Assembly (NCBI RefSeq): GCF_000212855.1
Contig: NZ_GL890993.1
Coordinates: 824,683 to 888,682 of the forward strand
Source of the DNA: Streptococcus sanguinis SK355
Lineage (GTDB): Bacteria; Bacillota; Bacilli; Lactobacillales; Streptococcaceae
Direction of reading: 5' to 3'
DNA: 64,000 nucleotides
Shown here: positions 44,185-54,087 of the stretch, piece after piece
Layout of the letters: every line of letters starts with the position of its first letter
Numbering within the stretch: position 1 is the first letter of the stretch
Translations under genes and position numbers: made by a program
Notes under the pieces: model-generated
The model's input: only the letters and a program-made list of their open reading frames with translations
Database searches by the model: none
Told to the model about the DNA's origin: nothing

Positions 44185-44931
44185 ATGGCAGAAGCAGGTC
44201 ATAAATTTTTAGCAAAATTAGGAAAGAAACGCCTTCGTCCCGGTGGCAAGCTGGCAACGGACTGGCTGATTGAGCAGGGGCATTTTTCCAGCGATAAGAA
44301 AGTTCTAGAGGTTGCCTGCAATATGGGGACCACAACAATCGAGCTAGCTAAAAAATATGGCTGCCAAATTACTGCAGTTGATTTGGATAAGGCTGCGCTG
44401 GCTCAGGCTAAGCTTAATGGAGACAAGGCTGGTGTGAGTGAACTCGTCACATTTGAGCAGGCTAATGCTATGAAGCTGCCTTATGATGACAATTCTTTTG
44501 ATATTGTTATCAATGAAGCCATGCTGACCATGCAGACGGATAAGGGGAAGGCCAAATGTATGGATGAGTACTACCGGGTGCTGAAGCCAGATGGAGTGCT
44601 CCTCACCCACGACGTCATGCTCAAGCAAAAAGATGAGAATGTCCGAGAAGAGCTATCTCGTGCGATTAATGTCAATGTGGGGCCTCTAACCGAGGGCTCT
44701 TGGATTCAGCTGGCACGTTCTCATGCTTTTGACCGTGTGGACACCTTTGTCGGTGAAATGACCTTGATGAGCCTTCAAGGGATGATATATGACGAAGGGC
44801 TGGGTGGCACTCTGAAAATCTGCTTCAATGCCCTTAAAAAAGAGAACTACGGCCAGTTTATGAAGATGTTTAAGATGTTCCAAAAAAATCAGGAAAAACT
44901 GGGCTTTATTGCCATGGTTTCTCGCAAATAA
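44185..44931 (+). CDS. Class I SAM-dependent methyltransferase
   Basis: The 248-residue Rossmann methyltransferase has motif I VLEVACNMGTTTIELA (about residues 42-57), acidic TAVDLDKAALAQAK as motif II, FEQANAMKLPYDDNSFDIVINEAML as motifs II-III, and YYRVLKPDGVLLTHDVM after that. This resembles UbiE/Methyltransf_11 type enzymes acting on small molecules. The substrate is unknown. GGAGGT lies 8 bases before the ATG. A 12-pair wobble-containing hairpin follows at 44938-44964 without a T-run. Confidence 0.88.
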   Translation: MAEAGHKFLAKLGKKRLRPGGKLATDWLIEQGHFSSDKKVLEVACNMGTTTIELAKKYGCQITAVDLDKAALAQAKLNGDKAGVSELVTFEQANAMKLPYDDNSFDIVINEAMLTMQTDKGKAKCMDEYYRVLKPDGVLLTHDVMLKQKDENVREELSRAINVNVGPLTEGSWIQLARSHAFDRVDTFVGEMTLMSLQGMIYDEGLGGTLKICFNALKKENYGQFMKMFKMFQKNQEKLGFIAMVSRK

Positions 44932-44983
44932 ATACTAGCCGCTTTGGAAACTCTAAGGCGGTTAAAAAAATTTCTAAAAAAGC

Positions 44984-45014
44984 TTGACCCTGACCTTTGG
45001 TCAGGGCTTATACT
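44984..45014 (+). promoter_or_regulatory. MerR-type promoter with 19-base spacer and dyad
   Basis: TTGACC (44984-44989) and TATACT (45009-45014) are separated by 19 bases. CCCTGACC-TTT-GGTCAGGG (44988-45006) is a perfect 8-3-8 dyad filling the spacer. This is the layout that MerR proteins remodel to activate. The downstream MerR gene is therefore probably autoactivated. Confidence 0.88.
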
Positions 45015-45035
45015 ATAGTGGTAAGGAGGTCTATC

Positions 45036-45776
45036 ATGTACCATATCAAAGAAGCTGCGCAGCTTTCGGGAGTCTCTGTCAAAACCCTGCATCATTACGA
45101 CAAAATCGGACTTTTAGTACCCGCCAAATCAGAAAATGGCTATCGGACATACAGCCAAGATGATTTGGAGCGGCTACAGGTCATCCTTTACTATAAGTAT
45201 CTGGGCTTTTCCTTAGAGAAAATAGCAGAGCTGCTGAGTCAGGACGATCAGGCCTTATTGCCGCATCTGGTTAGGCAGTTAGAGTATTTGCAGCAAGAAA
45301 GAGATCGCTTGGATACCTTGATTTCTACCTTACAAAAAACCATCCAAGAAGAAAAAGGAGAAAGAAAGATGACAATGAAAGAAAAATTCGCAGGCTTTAC
45401 CTACGAAGATAATCACAAATACCATCAAGAAGCGGTAGAAAAATACGGTCAAGAAGTTATGGCGGAAGCATTGACGCGTCAAAATGGACGGGAAGAAGAA
45501 GCTGCCGCAGCCTTCAATCAAGTTTTTCAAAGTCTGGCAGAGAATATGGGACAAGGCTTGCCGGTTGAAGCAGCAGAAAATCAAGAGCAGGCAGCGCGTC
45601 TCTTACAAGCCATTCGCACTTACGGCTTTGACTGCTCACTGCAAGTCTTTGCTTACATCGGTCAGGGCTATGTCCACAATCCAGAGTTTAAGAAGAATAT
45701 TGACAAGTTCGGATCAGGGACTGCCCAGTACACAGCAGATGTGATTGCGGCTTATGTGCGGACAAATGCGAAATAA
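45036..45776 (+). CDS. MerR-family regulator with TipAS antibiotic-recognition-like domain
   Basis: The 246-residue protein has an N-terminal MerR HTH (HIKEAAQLSGVSVKTLHHYDKIGLL), a long coiled-coil dimer helix (about 80-110) and a C-terminal TipAS-like globin-type domain (about 125-246; ending FGSGTAQYTADVIAAYV). TipA and Mta proteins bind peptide antibiotics or other drugs there and activate multidrug genes. ATG at 45036 follows AAGGAGGT; the 13-codon extension upstream lies in the promoter. No effector gene is beside it, so the protein may regulate only itself or distant genes. Confidence 0.92.
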   Translation: MYHIKEAAQLSGVSVKTLHHYDKIGLLVPAKSENGYRTYSQDDLERLQVILYYKYLGFSLEKIAELLSQDDQALLPHLVRQLEYLQQERDRLDTLISTLQKTIQEEKGERKMTMKEKFAGFTYEDNHKYHQEAVEKYGQEVMAEALTRQNGREEEAAAAFNQVFQSLAENMGQGLPVEAAENQEQAARLLQAIRTYGFDCSLQVFAYIGQGYVHNPEFKKNIDKFGSGTAQYTADVIAAYVRTNAK

Positions 45777-45807
45777 ATAGGCTAGGAATTTCCTAGCCTA
45801 TTTATTT
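45771..45807. terminator. Bidirectional rho-independent terminator
   Basis: A perfect 18-base-pair palindrome (arms 45771-45788 and 45790-45807; core ATAGGCTAGGAA) lies between the converging MerR and NUDIX genes, with A and T tracts in both directions. Confidence 0.9.
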
Positions 45808-46263
45808 CTACTTCAAGTCATAAAGCCAGTCGTCATCGTCTTTATAGTAAAAGAATTCACTTAAATCGTCTTCTAAAAAAACACGCAGCATATCAGACAT
45901 GTCACTGGTTGCCAGCTTTAAATGGGACAGATTTTTAAAATCTTCCCACCAGACCTTTCCTTCATTTGAGGATTGCAGTACACCAGAATAGTGCCTTGTC
46001 TTATAGAGCAGGACGACATAACGAAAATCTTTATCATCATACCAATCCTTTATGCCGCAAAGTTGAGGCTTGGATATGGTTAATCCAGTTTCTTCTTTGA
46101 CTTCTCTGATAACTGCATCGGTAAAAGATTCTCCACGCTCTACATGCCCGCCAGGAAAAGTGATGCCTGGCCAGTCAGACTTCACTCGTTCTTGGACGAG
46201 AACTTTTTCTCCGTCATAAATCATGCACATATTGACGAATTCTACATTTTCCAGTCGATTCAT
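45808..46263 (-). CDS. NUDIX hydrolase (MutT/8-oxo-dGTP type)
   Basis: The 151-residue protein carries the NUDIX box GGHVERGESFTDAVIREVKEETGL (G-x5-E-x7-REUxEExGU). It hydrolyses nucleoside diphosphate-X compounds. The LVQERVKSDWPGITFPGGH start and GIKDWYDDKDFRYVVLLYKT middle resemble streptococcal 8-oxo-dGTP diphosphatase annotations, but the substrate is inferred. Starts with MNRLENVEFVNMCMIYDG. The BaiN-like gene upstream on the same strand ends 44 bases before, so they may be co-transcribed. Confidence 0.9.
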   Translation of the reverse strand: MNRLENVEFVNMCMIYDGEKVLVQERVKSDWPGITFPGGHVERGESFTDAVIREVKEETGLTISKPQLCGIKDWYDDKDFRYVVLLYKTRHYSGVLQSSNEGKVWWEDFKNLSHLKLATSDMSDMLRVFLEDDLSEFFYYKDDDDWLYDLK

Positions 46264-46307
46264 TTGTTTCTTCCTTTTGTTTTAGATGAATGGTGGAATC
46301 TAAACAA

Positions 46308-47519
<1,212 letters not shown>

Positions 47520-47618
47520 TTAGTCAGAAATCTTGTGCTTCCTTGGTGAGCCGGCTTTTGCTGTCTTGTAGACGTTCTTGGAAGCCTTTAGCTCAACATC
47601 TCTAGCTTCTAAATTCAT
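47520..47618 (-). CDS. Possible small ORF of 32 codons, basic peptide
   Basis: Between the promoter at 47657-47665 and the BaiN-like gene, ATG 47618 to TAA 47520 reads MNLEARDVELKASKNVYKTA followed by KAGSPRKHKISD. The peptide is rich in Lys and begins about 30 bases after the expected transcript start. The ribosome-binding site is weak (AAGAGAAA, too far). The rest of this 300-base gap holds the two divergent promoters and nothing else evident. Confidence 0.3.
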   Translation of the reverse strand: MNLEARDVELKASKNVYKTAKAGSPRKHKISD

Positions 47619-47656
47619 TCGATTTTTTCATTTCTCTTACTAGACTAATCTGTCTC

Positions 47657-47665
47657 ATTGTATCA
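47657..47665 (-). promoter_or_regulatory. Extended -10 promoter for the BaiN-like gene
   Basis: On the minus strand, TGaTACAAT occupies 47665-47657. The -35 region (ATCTTT) is weak. Confidence 0.5.
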
Positions 47666-47715
47666 TAAAAAAGGGCTAAAAAGATAGGAGTCAGGCTCAA
47701 AAAATATTGTGAAAT

Positions 47716-47744
47716 TTGACAGTTAAGGCTTGATATGATAAGAT
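47716..47744 (+). promoter_or_regulatory. rocS promoter
   Basis: TTGACA (47716-47721) and TAAGAT (47739-47744) are 17 bases apart, with TGa directly before the -10. Confidence 0.7.
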
Positions 47745-47783
47745 TTAGGTATCTACAAACTAGAAAAAGTTTTTGAGGAAATT

Positions 47784-48278
47784 ATGGCAATTGAAAAGAC
47801 AGTCAGCGAGTTAGCCGAGATTCTTGGAGTTAGCCGCCAGGCGATTAACAATCGTGTCAAGGCACTGCCGCCAGAAGATACGGAAAAGAATGAAAAAGGA
47901 GTCACGGTGGTGACCCGCAGCGGCTTGATTAAGCTGGAAGAGATTTATAAGAAAACTATTTTTGAAGATGAACCTGTCAGCGAAGATGTGAAGCAACGCG
48001 AGTTGATGGAAATCTTAGTGGACGAAAAAAATGCTGAGATTGTGCGTCTCTATGAGCAGCTTAAGGCCAAGGACAGCCAGCTAGCTAAGAAAGATGAGCA
48101 GCTGCGCATTAAGGATGTCCAGATTGCTGAAAAGGACAAGCAGTTGGACCAGCAGCAGCAGCTAACAGCTAAGGCTATGAATGAGCGTGAAACCTTGCTG
48201 TTGGAGTTGGATGAAGCCAAGGAAAAGGTGCAGGAGCAGGAAAGCAAGGGCTTCTGGGCACGTTTATTTGGAAAATAA
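47784..48278 (+). CDS. rocS: Chromosome segregation regulator RocS (DUF536)
   Basis: The 164-residue protein has an N-terminal HTH (about residues 5-45; TVSELAEILGVSRQAINNRVKAL), a long coiled coil (about 75-150, rich in Lys/Asp/Gln heptads such as QLAKKDEQLRIKDVQIAEKD) and a C-terminal amphipathic GFWARLFGK. This plan and length match RocS of S. pneumoniae. RocS binds DNA through the HTH and the membrane through the tail, and acts in chromosome segregation and nucleoid protection. Monocistronic, between a good promoter and a terminator. Confidence 0.88.
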   Translation: MAIEKTVSELAEILGVSRQAINNRVKALPPEDTEKNEKGVTVVTRSGLIKLEEIYKKTIFEDEPVSEDVKQRELMEILVDEKNAEIVRLYEQLKAKDSQLAKKDEQLRIKDVQIAEKDKQLDQQQQLTAKAMNERETLLLELDEAKEKVQEQESKGFWARLFGK

Positions 48279-48282
48279 CAAT

Positions 48283-48313
48283 AAGGTTGGGACATCTGTC
48301 TCAACCTTGTTTT
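48283..48313 (+). terminator. rocS terminator
   Basis: AAGGTTGGGAC (48283-48293) pairs with GTCTCAACCTT (48298-48308, one G-T), then TTTT. Confidence 0.8.
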
Positions 48314-48368
48314 AAATAAGAATCGCTTTTTAGCAAGTTTTGTATTATTCACAACATAAAGGAAGAAA

Positions 48369-50123
48369 ATGAAATCACAAAGACTAGGGCTTTTACGTCT
48401 CTATCGTAATCTTGATAAAATTTTGTTGCTCTTTTTCACGGTCTTTATGCTCATGGAGCTGGCTTGGGTGCCTTTCAACTCCTTTGCAGCAGAGACTCTG
48501 CTCAAGCAGACAGGCTACCTCTTCTTATCTTATACGAATGCCCTGAAGGTTCTGACTTCAAATGTCTGGGTTGGCTTGGCCTTTCTAGCGCTTTTTGCAG
48601 CCAATCTCTTTGTCGCTTATTTTCAGATTGGACTGATATTTATGGGGCTCCGCAATCTTTTAGATGAGGAAGAGCGAAGCGCTTTTCAGTTTATCAAGAA
48701 AAGTTTCAAAGACAGCGGCTCGCTGATTCGCTACGCCCGACCCAGCAAGGTCCTCTTCATTGCACTGTATATGGGCTTTATCTTTCCCTTTTTGCGGCAA
48801 ATTCTTAAAATCTACTACTTGAATAAAATTCTGATTCCAGAATTTATCGTGACCTATCTCAAGACGGCCTTATGGATGAAATTATCAATCTATGCTTTAG
48901 GTTTTCTGCTTTTTTTGATAGCGGTTCGCCTGATGTTTGCCCTGCCCAAGCTCTTTTTTGAGCATTTCCGCCTACGAGATGCGATTAGGTATAGTTTGGA
49001 GAAGACCAAGGGGCACTTGATTCGCTATACTTGGCAGCTCTTTTGGATATTGGCTAAGAGCTTTCTCTTCTTTCTTTTAAGCAGCATTCCGATTTTAGTG
49101 TTGCAGCAGTATGCGGATGGCCAGTCCAATCAGATAGCCTTGATAGCAGCGGTTGTTAATTACTGCCTCATCAAGCTGGCTTATTACTTTATGGTAGCCT
49201 ACTTTCTGATTAAGTTTGTGGCTTTTCTGACAGATAGCAAGCTGTCTGAATACCGCTACAGAAAAGGCCTGCCTCTCATGCGCTGGTTTATCCTTTTGGT
49301 CACTAGCTCTGTCTTTGCCCTTGAAGGCTTTGTCTATCTCAATCTGCCCTTGGAAAACGTCCCTCTGACCATCTCCCACCGCGGAGTTTCGCAGGGAAAT
49401 GGGGTCCAGAATACGGTTGAGTCGCTAGAGAAAACTGCCCTGCTCAAGCCAGATTATATCGAAATGGATGTACAGGAGACCAAGGACGGACAGTTTGTCA
49501 TGATGCACGATGCCAATCTAAAAGCCTTGGCTGGCCTTGATGCTAAACCGCAAGAGTTGACTCTGCAAGAGCTGACGGCTTTAGATATTTCGGAAAATGG
49601 ACACACTGCCAAAATTTCCAGCTTTGATGCTTATCTCAAACGAGCCAATCAGATGGGCCAGAGACTCTTGATAGAAATCAAGACCAGCAACTTGGACTCA
49701 GCTGATATGATGGACCGTTTCCTGAGCCAATACGGAGCCAACATCAAGGTTTATGGCCACCAGATTCAGTCCTTGGACTACCAGGTTATTGACAAGACAG
49801 TCCAGTATGATGAGAGCATACCGACCTTCTTTATCCTGCCCTACAATACTATTTTTCCACGGACACAGGCTTCTGGCTATACGATGGAGTACTCAACCCT
49901 CGATGAAAACTTTGTCGATAAGCTATGGACGACAGATAAGCAGCTCTATGACTGGACCATCAATGATGCAGACAGCATTGGCAAATCCTTCCGCTTAGGT
50001 GTTGACGGCATGATTACCGACGATTTAGAGCTGGTTCAGAGCTCTATCAAGGAACTGCAGAATAATCCTGACTATGCCCTGCTTTTGATGAGCAAGGCAG
50101 CGGATTTGCTTAATTTTGTCTAG
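48369..50123 (+). CDS. Membrane-bound glycerophosphodiester phosphodiesterase
   Basis: The 584-residue protein has an N-terminal membrane domain of about eight helices (residues 15-330), matching the GDPD-associated membrane region. A C-terminal GDPD domain follows (about 335-570). ISHRGVSQGNGVQNTVESLEK gives the catalytic His-Arg and Glu, and YIEMDVQETKDGQFVMMHD the metal-binding ExD and catalytic His. It hydrolyses glycerophosphodiesters, perhaps from lipoteichoic acid or phospholipids; the side of the membrane is not determined. A terminator follows. Confidence 0.9.
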   Translation: MKSQRLGLLRLYRNLDKILLLFFTVFMLMELAWVPFNSFAAETLLKQTGYLFLSYTNALKVLTSNVWVGLAFLALFAANLFVAYFQIGLIFMGLRNLLDEEERSAFQFIKKSFKDSGSLIRYARPSKVLFIALYMGFIFPFLRQILKIYYLNKILIPEFIVTYLKTALWMKLSIYALGFLLFLIAVRLMFALPKLFFEHFRLRDAIRYSLEKTKGHLIRYTWQLFWILAKSFLFFLLSSIPILVLQQYADGQSNQIALIAAVVNYCLIKLAYYFMVAYFLIKFVAFLTDSKLSEYRYRKGLPLMRWFILLVTSSVFALEGFVYLNLPLENVPLTISHRGVSQGNGVQNTVESLEKTALLKPDYIEMDVQETKDGQFVMMHDANLKALAGLDAKPQELTLQELTALDISENGHTAKISSFDAYLKRANQMGQRLLIEIKTSNLDSADMMDRFLSQYGANIKVYGHQIQSLDYQVIDKTVQYDESIPTFFILPYNTIFPRTQASGYTMEYSTLDENFVDKLWTTDKQLYDWTINDADSIGKSFRLGVDGMITDDLELVQSSIKELQNNPDYALLLMSKAADLLNFV

Positions 50124-50151
50124 TGGGCTAGTGAGGAAACGACTATAAATC

Positions 50152-50180
50152 AAAAAGACTGAGATTCTTCAGTCTTTTTT
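50152..50180. terminator. Rho-independent terminator, probably bidirectional
   Basis: AAAAAGACTGA (50152-50162) pairs with TCAGTCTTTTT (50169-50179). T-runs occur in both directions, so it may also serve ybaB. Confidence 0.82.
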
Positions 50181-50192
50181 TGCTGGTTCGAG

Positions 50193-50223
50193 TATCTCTT
50201 GACTTATGTTTAGTCAAGAGATA
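50193..50223. other. Intergenic hairpin near the ybaB 3' end
   Basis: TATCTCTTGACT (50193-50204) pairs perfectly with AGTCAAGAGATA (50212-50223). No T-run follows on either strand; perhaps a transcript-stabilising stem. Confidence 0.5.
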
Positions 50224-50239
50224 AGGTTATTTATCTTGC

Positions 50240-50539
50240 TTAAAATGGCAATTTGCCTGCGAAAGCGCCCATTTTCTTCTGAGTGGCCTCATCAATCTGA
50301 GCCAGCGCGTGATTCAGGGCTTGTGCAGTCATCTCTGACAGAGTTTCCAAATCTTCAGGATCCACAACGGCTGGATTGAAGTCAATGCTGACTACTTTTT
50401 TATCACCAGTCAGTTTAGCAACGACTAAATCTTGGGCTGATTTGCCGGTGAATTCTGTTGCAGCCAGTTCTGCTTGGCCTTTTTCCATTTGTTTTTGAAG
50501 CTTTTGTGCTTGCTTCATCATGCTTTGCATGTTCATCAT
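50240..50539 (-). CDS. ybaB: YbaB/EbfC family nucleoid-associated protein
   Basis: The 99-residue protein starts [18 protein letters not shown] and ends [12 protein letters not shown], with [22 protein letters not shown] in the middle; all are typical of streptococcal YbaB. It binds DNA as a dimer and compacts the nucleoid. ATG at 50539 is chosen because AAGGA lies 11 bases upstream; the frame opens 17 codons earlier without a site. Probably monocistronic. Confidence 0.94.
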   Translation of the reverse strand: MMNMQSMMKQAQKLQKQMEKGQAELAATEFTGKSAQDLVVAKLTGDKKVVSIDFNPAVVDPEDLETLSEMTAQALNHALAQIDEATQKKMGAFAGKLPF

Positions 50540-50737
50540 AAGATTTTCTTTCCTTTCTCTCGCAAGGGCTAAGCCCTCGGTAATCTTCACTCTTCAAATT
50601 ATATCATTTTTTGAAAAAGTGGCAAGAAGCAGAGCCAGAGTTTTTCCATAATGAAAAGCAGGCTATGCTCTTATAAGAGGAATGTGTATCGTATTGAGAA
50701 TTTTTGATGAAACATAGTTGACGCGAGCCGTGCTCTT

Positions 50738-53056
50738 TTAATCGCTTGTCTCGTCCAAATCTTCGTTCATATTAAAGTTCATGGTCGGCAAATCCAGACT
50801 AGATTGCTCCAAATCTACCGTCAGCTGATAGTCAGTCTTATCACGAACGGTATGCTCAAAGTCTGTAGTGTAGAGGACCAGGCGCAGTTGGTCGCCTTTT
50901 TTCATTTTATAGATGGTTGGTTGCAGTTCAAAGGAAAATTCCAGCCATTGGTCAGGAGTGACTTCTTCGACAGTCAGTAGGTTGGTCCGGTTTTGCAGGT
51001 TGATGAAGCCTTTGGTGATGACGCGATGAGGCGTTTCGGCAAAGGGCAGTTCAACCAGATTGTCCAGCATATAGTAGCGGCCGTTGTCCATGACTCTAGG
51101 CTCAATAGGCGTAGGAATTGGTGTGAGGCGCTTAGCTGGTCCGAAGTCCAGCAATTGGGCAGAAATCAATCCCTTATCGGTGCTGGATTTGAGTCGAAGA
51201 TTGAGCTGGCTTGCTCCGTTGAGAAAGAGGTCCTTTTCCAAGGTCCAGTCCAGAGTAATCTGGTTGACCTTACCTTCAAAAAGCTCAGTTTTAAAGCTTT
51301 GGTAGTTTTTGGCAAAACGATTATAGTCTTCTTCTGGGTATTGATTTTTGATAGATTGGTAGTCTTGGCCTAGTTGGAGATGAAGTTTCTGTTCTTGTCC
51401 ACCGAAGTTTTCCAAGGTAAGCCAGTTTTGAGCTTGGCTGTTGTCCTGCCAGATGACTGCTGGCAGTTCGAAGTCTGATTCACATCCCAGCAGTTTTTTG
51501 CTCAGCAGAGCATTGATAGACTCACGGAAGTCGATGGATTGCCAGTTGTTCATGTAAACATGGGCGCCGTTATGGAAGAAAAGATGCTTTTTGATGTAGG
51601 GCGGTAAGGCCCGAAACATATTATAGACATGGAGAGGCTTGACATTCCAGTCTTGAGAGCCGTGGGTGAAGACGACTTCGGCCTTGACCTTATCTACGTG
51701 GAGCAGGTAGTTGCGATCATGCCAAAATTGATTGTAATCTCCGGTTTGCCGGTCTAGATCTTTGCGCTGTTGCTCTAAGCTTCGCTGATAAGTATCATTA
51801 TGACGCAGGTAGTCACCAGCCCTCAGATTGCGGGAGTAGGTCAGTTCGGTCAGAGATTCAAAGTCCTCTCCTGGATAGCCGCCAGGGCTTGTGACAAGTC
51901 CGTTTTCGCGGTAGTAGTTGTACCAAGAAGAAATCCCAGCTTCAGCGATAATGACTTCCAACCCATCTACGCCAGTCGTAGCCAGCCCGTTGGACATGGT
52001 GCCCAGATAGGAGAGACCGGTCGTAGCCACTTTTCCGTTGGACCAAGTGGCCTTGATTTCCCACTGGCGAGTGTGGTCGGTGAAGGCTTGGCAGCGGCCG
52101 TTGAGCCAATCAATAACGTTCTTATAGGCTTCGATCTGCTGATAGTCACCACTGGTCATCAGGCCTTCAGAGTCTTTAGTTCCTACGCCAGAAACATAGA
52201 GATTGGCAAAGCCGCGGGGCAGCAAGTAATCATTGAGTGTGTAGGTATTGATATGGCCTAATTTTTCCTCGGCTTCAGAGACTTCTTGGGCAGGAGCTGG
52301 CGAATCCAGTTGGAACAATTTGAGCTCAGGATCTTGTACTATGATTTGATGAGGTTCTTTTTTTACTAAGTCCACATTCATATCATGGAGAGCTTTGTCG
52401 CTGGCGGGGTCATTGGTTCCTTGATGATAAGGAGAAGCGGTCATAACTGCAGGAATTTGTCCTTGATAGCGGGGCCGGATAATGCTGACCTTGATGAGGT
52501 CTGGACGGCCGTCTCGATCAGTATCCACACGTGATTCCACATAGACTACCTCACGGATAGCATCATGGCTGGAAAAGGTTGCCAGGCTCTTGCCGTTGAA
52601 GTAGTGGTGGGTATTGTCCTCAGGAATCAGACCCTCGCTGACTAGCTTATCAACTAAGAGGTTGCCATTTTTTGTTCGAGTGTTGAGCAGCTGGTAGAGA
52701 TTTTCCAACAAGTCTCCAAATGTAATGGGAAAGTCTGTCTCTTTGCGAAAGGCCTCAACATCTGTAAAATCAATAAAGGGGGAGAATTCAAGCAGCTGAA
52801 AAGCCACATTGTAAAAGACAGACGCCGTCAGTTCTCTGTCAGACTGGAAAAAGCTCAGCAGGTCGGTTTGGCTGTCAGCAGCCCAGGATTTTAAGGGATA
52901 ATCTGTATTTTTATAAGTGAAAAAGCTGGTGCGGAGAAAATCTTCAAGATTTTCCTTATCAGAGCGATTGCTGTCATAAAAAAAGCCTAATTCAGCTAAT
53001 TCTATCAACATATTTTCCCGTTTCGTTCTTGCATAACTATACTGATTAAAACGCAT
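50738..53056 (-). CDS. pepX: Xaa-Pro dipeptidyl-peptidase
   Basis: The 772-residue serine peptidase cleaves X-Pro dipeptides from peptide N-termini. It starts [17 protein letters not shown] as in other PepX proteins. The nucleophile Ser sits in [18 protein letters not shown] (GxSYxG), and the Asp and His lie in [14 protein letters not shown] and [10 protein letters not shown] galactose-binding-like jelly-roll domain forms the C-terminus. PepX serves nutrition from proline-rich peptides. It is divergent from the glpF-like gene, an arrangement also known in Lactococcus. Confidence 0.97.
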   Translation of the reverse strand: MRFNQYSYARTKRENMLIELAELGFFYDSNRSDKENLEDFLRTSFFTYKNTDYPLKSWAADSQTDLLSFFQSDRELTASVFYNVAFQLLEFSPFIDFTDVEAFRKETDFPITFGDLLENLYQLLNTRTKNGNLLVDKLVSEGLIPEDNTHHYFNGKSLATFSSHDAIREVVYVESRVDTDRDGRPDLIKVSIIRPRYQGQIPAVMTASPYHQGTNDPASDKALHDMNVDLVKKEPHQIIVQDPELKLFQLDSPAPAQEVSEAEEKLGHINTYTLNDYLLPRGFANLYVSGVGTKDSEGLMTSGDYQQIEAYKNVIDWLNGRCQAFTDHTRQWEIKATWSNGKVATTGLSYLGTMSNGLATTGVDGLEVIIAEAGISSWYNYYRENGLVTSPGGYPGEDFESLTELTYSRNLRAGDYLRHNDTYQRSLEQQRKDLDRQTGDYNQFWHDRNYLLHVDKVKAEVVFTHGSQDWNVKPLHVYNMFRALPPYIKKHLFFHNGAHVYMNNWQSIDFRESINALLSKKLLGCESDFELPAVIWQDNSQAQNWLTLENFGGQEQKLHLQLGQDYQSIKNQYPEEDYNRFAKNYQSFKTELFEGKVNQITLDWTLEKDLFLNGASQLNLRLKSSTDKGLISAQLLDFGPAKRLTPIPTPIEPRVMDNGRYYMLDNLVELPFAETPHRVITKGFINLQNRTNLLTVEEVTPDQWLEFSFELQPTIYKMKKGDQLRLVLYTTDFEHTVRDKTDYQLTVDLEQSSLDLPTMNFNMNEDLDETSD

Positions 53057-53094
53057 ATTCTTCCCTCATTTTCTTATTTTTATTAAAAATGACC

Positions 53095-53123
53095 TTTACA
53101 TTATCCATTATACTTGATAAAAT
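53095..53123 (+). promoter_or_regulatory. glpF-like gene promoter
   Basis: TTTACA (53095-53100) and the extended -10 TGaTAAAAT (53115-53123) are 17 bases apart. Confidence 0.65.
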
Positions 53124-53160
53124 AGACTTTGTCTAAAAAATATTTAAGGAGTATCATTAA

Positions 53161-54024
53161 ATGGATTTCGAATGGGTCGTTAAATACGCCACAGAATTTT
53201 TAGGAACAGCTATCCTCATTGTCTTGGGGAACGGAGCTGTTGCCAACGTTGAATTAAAAGGAACTAAGGGACACCAGAGCGGTTGGTTGGTCATCGCTGT
53301 CGGTTACGGTATGGGGGTCATGATTCCAGCTTTGATGTTTGGTAATGTGTCCGGTAACCATATCAACCCTGCCTTTACTTTGGGACTTGCTGTCAGCGGG
53401 TATTTCCCTTGGGCACAGGTTGCGCCATACATTGCAGCACAGATTTTGGGAGCTATCTTCGGACAGGCCTTGGTCGTTGCGACCCACCGTCCTTACTATC
53501 TGAAAACAGAAAATCCTAACAATATCTTAGGTACTTTCTCTACTATCTCTAGCCTAGACCATGGCACACCTGAATCACGTAAAGCTGCCTTGTTCAATGG
53601 TTTTATCAATGAATTTGTTGGTTCTTTTGTTCTTTTCTTTGCTGCTCTAGGCTTGACTAAGAACTTCTTTGGAGCAGAAGCGTTACAATATTTGAAACCA
53701 TTTATTGAGCAATCTGGTCAGCAGTTGACAGATGCAGCAGTGAAAGCACAAGTGGCTCCGCATACTGCAGCTGGTCTTTCAGTCGCTCACTTGGCACTTG
53801 GTTTCTTGGTAATGGCTTTGGTAACCTCACTGGGAGGCCCTACTGGACCAGGACTGAACCCAGCTCGTGACCTTGGACCTCGTATCCTCCACTTCATCCT
53901 GCCAGAAGCTGTTTTGGGTAAACACAAGGGTGATTCAAAATGGTGGTATTCTTGGGTTCCAGTTGTGGCACCGATTCTTGCAGGTATCACAGCAGTCCTC
54001 TTGTTTAAAACAATCTACGGATAA
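53161..54024 (+). CDS. glpF: GlpF-like aquaglyceroporin
   Basis: The 287-residue MIP channel has six helices and both pore motifs: NPA in SGNHINPAFTLG (about residue 80) and NPAR in GPGLNPARDLGP (about 237). The second is followed by Asp, as in glycerol-transporting GLPs. A long extracellular insertion sits between helices 5 and 6. Its place next to pepX and size resemble the Lactococcus aquaglyceroporin that carries both water and glycerol. No glycerol kinase gene is adjacent, so it may mainly carry water or small polyols. Confidence 0.92.
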   Translation: MDFEWVVKYATEFLGTAILIVLGNGAVANVELKGTKGHQSGWLVIAVGYGMGVMIPALMFGNVSGNHINPAFTLGLAVSGYFPWAQVAPYIAAQILGAIFGQALVVATHRPYYLKTENPNNILGTFSTISSLDHGTPESRKAALFNGFINEFVGSFVLFFAALGLTKNFFGAEALQYLKPFIEQSGQQLTDAAVKAQVAPHTAAGLSVAHLALGFLVMALVTSLGGPTGPGLNPARDLGPRILHFILPEAVLGKHKGDSKWWYSWVPVVAPILAGITAVLLFKTIYG

Positions 54025-54037
54025 GCACATAAGATCA

Positions 54038-54066
54038 GAGTTGGGGGATTTCCCCAGCTCTTTTTT
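54038..54066 (+). terminator. glpF-like gene terminator
   Basis: GAGTTGGGG (54038-54046) pairs with CCCCAGCTC (54052-54060, one G-T), then six Ts. Confidence 0.82.
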
Positions 54067-54087
54067 CGAACGATAGAGGAGGCAAAG

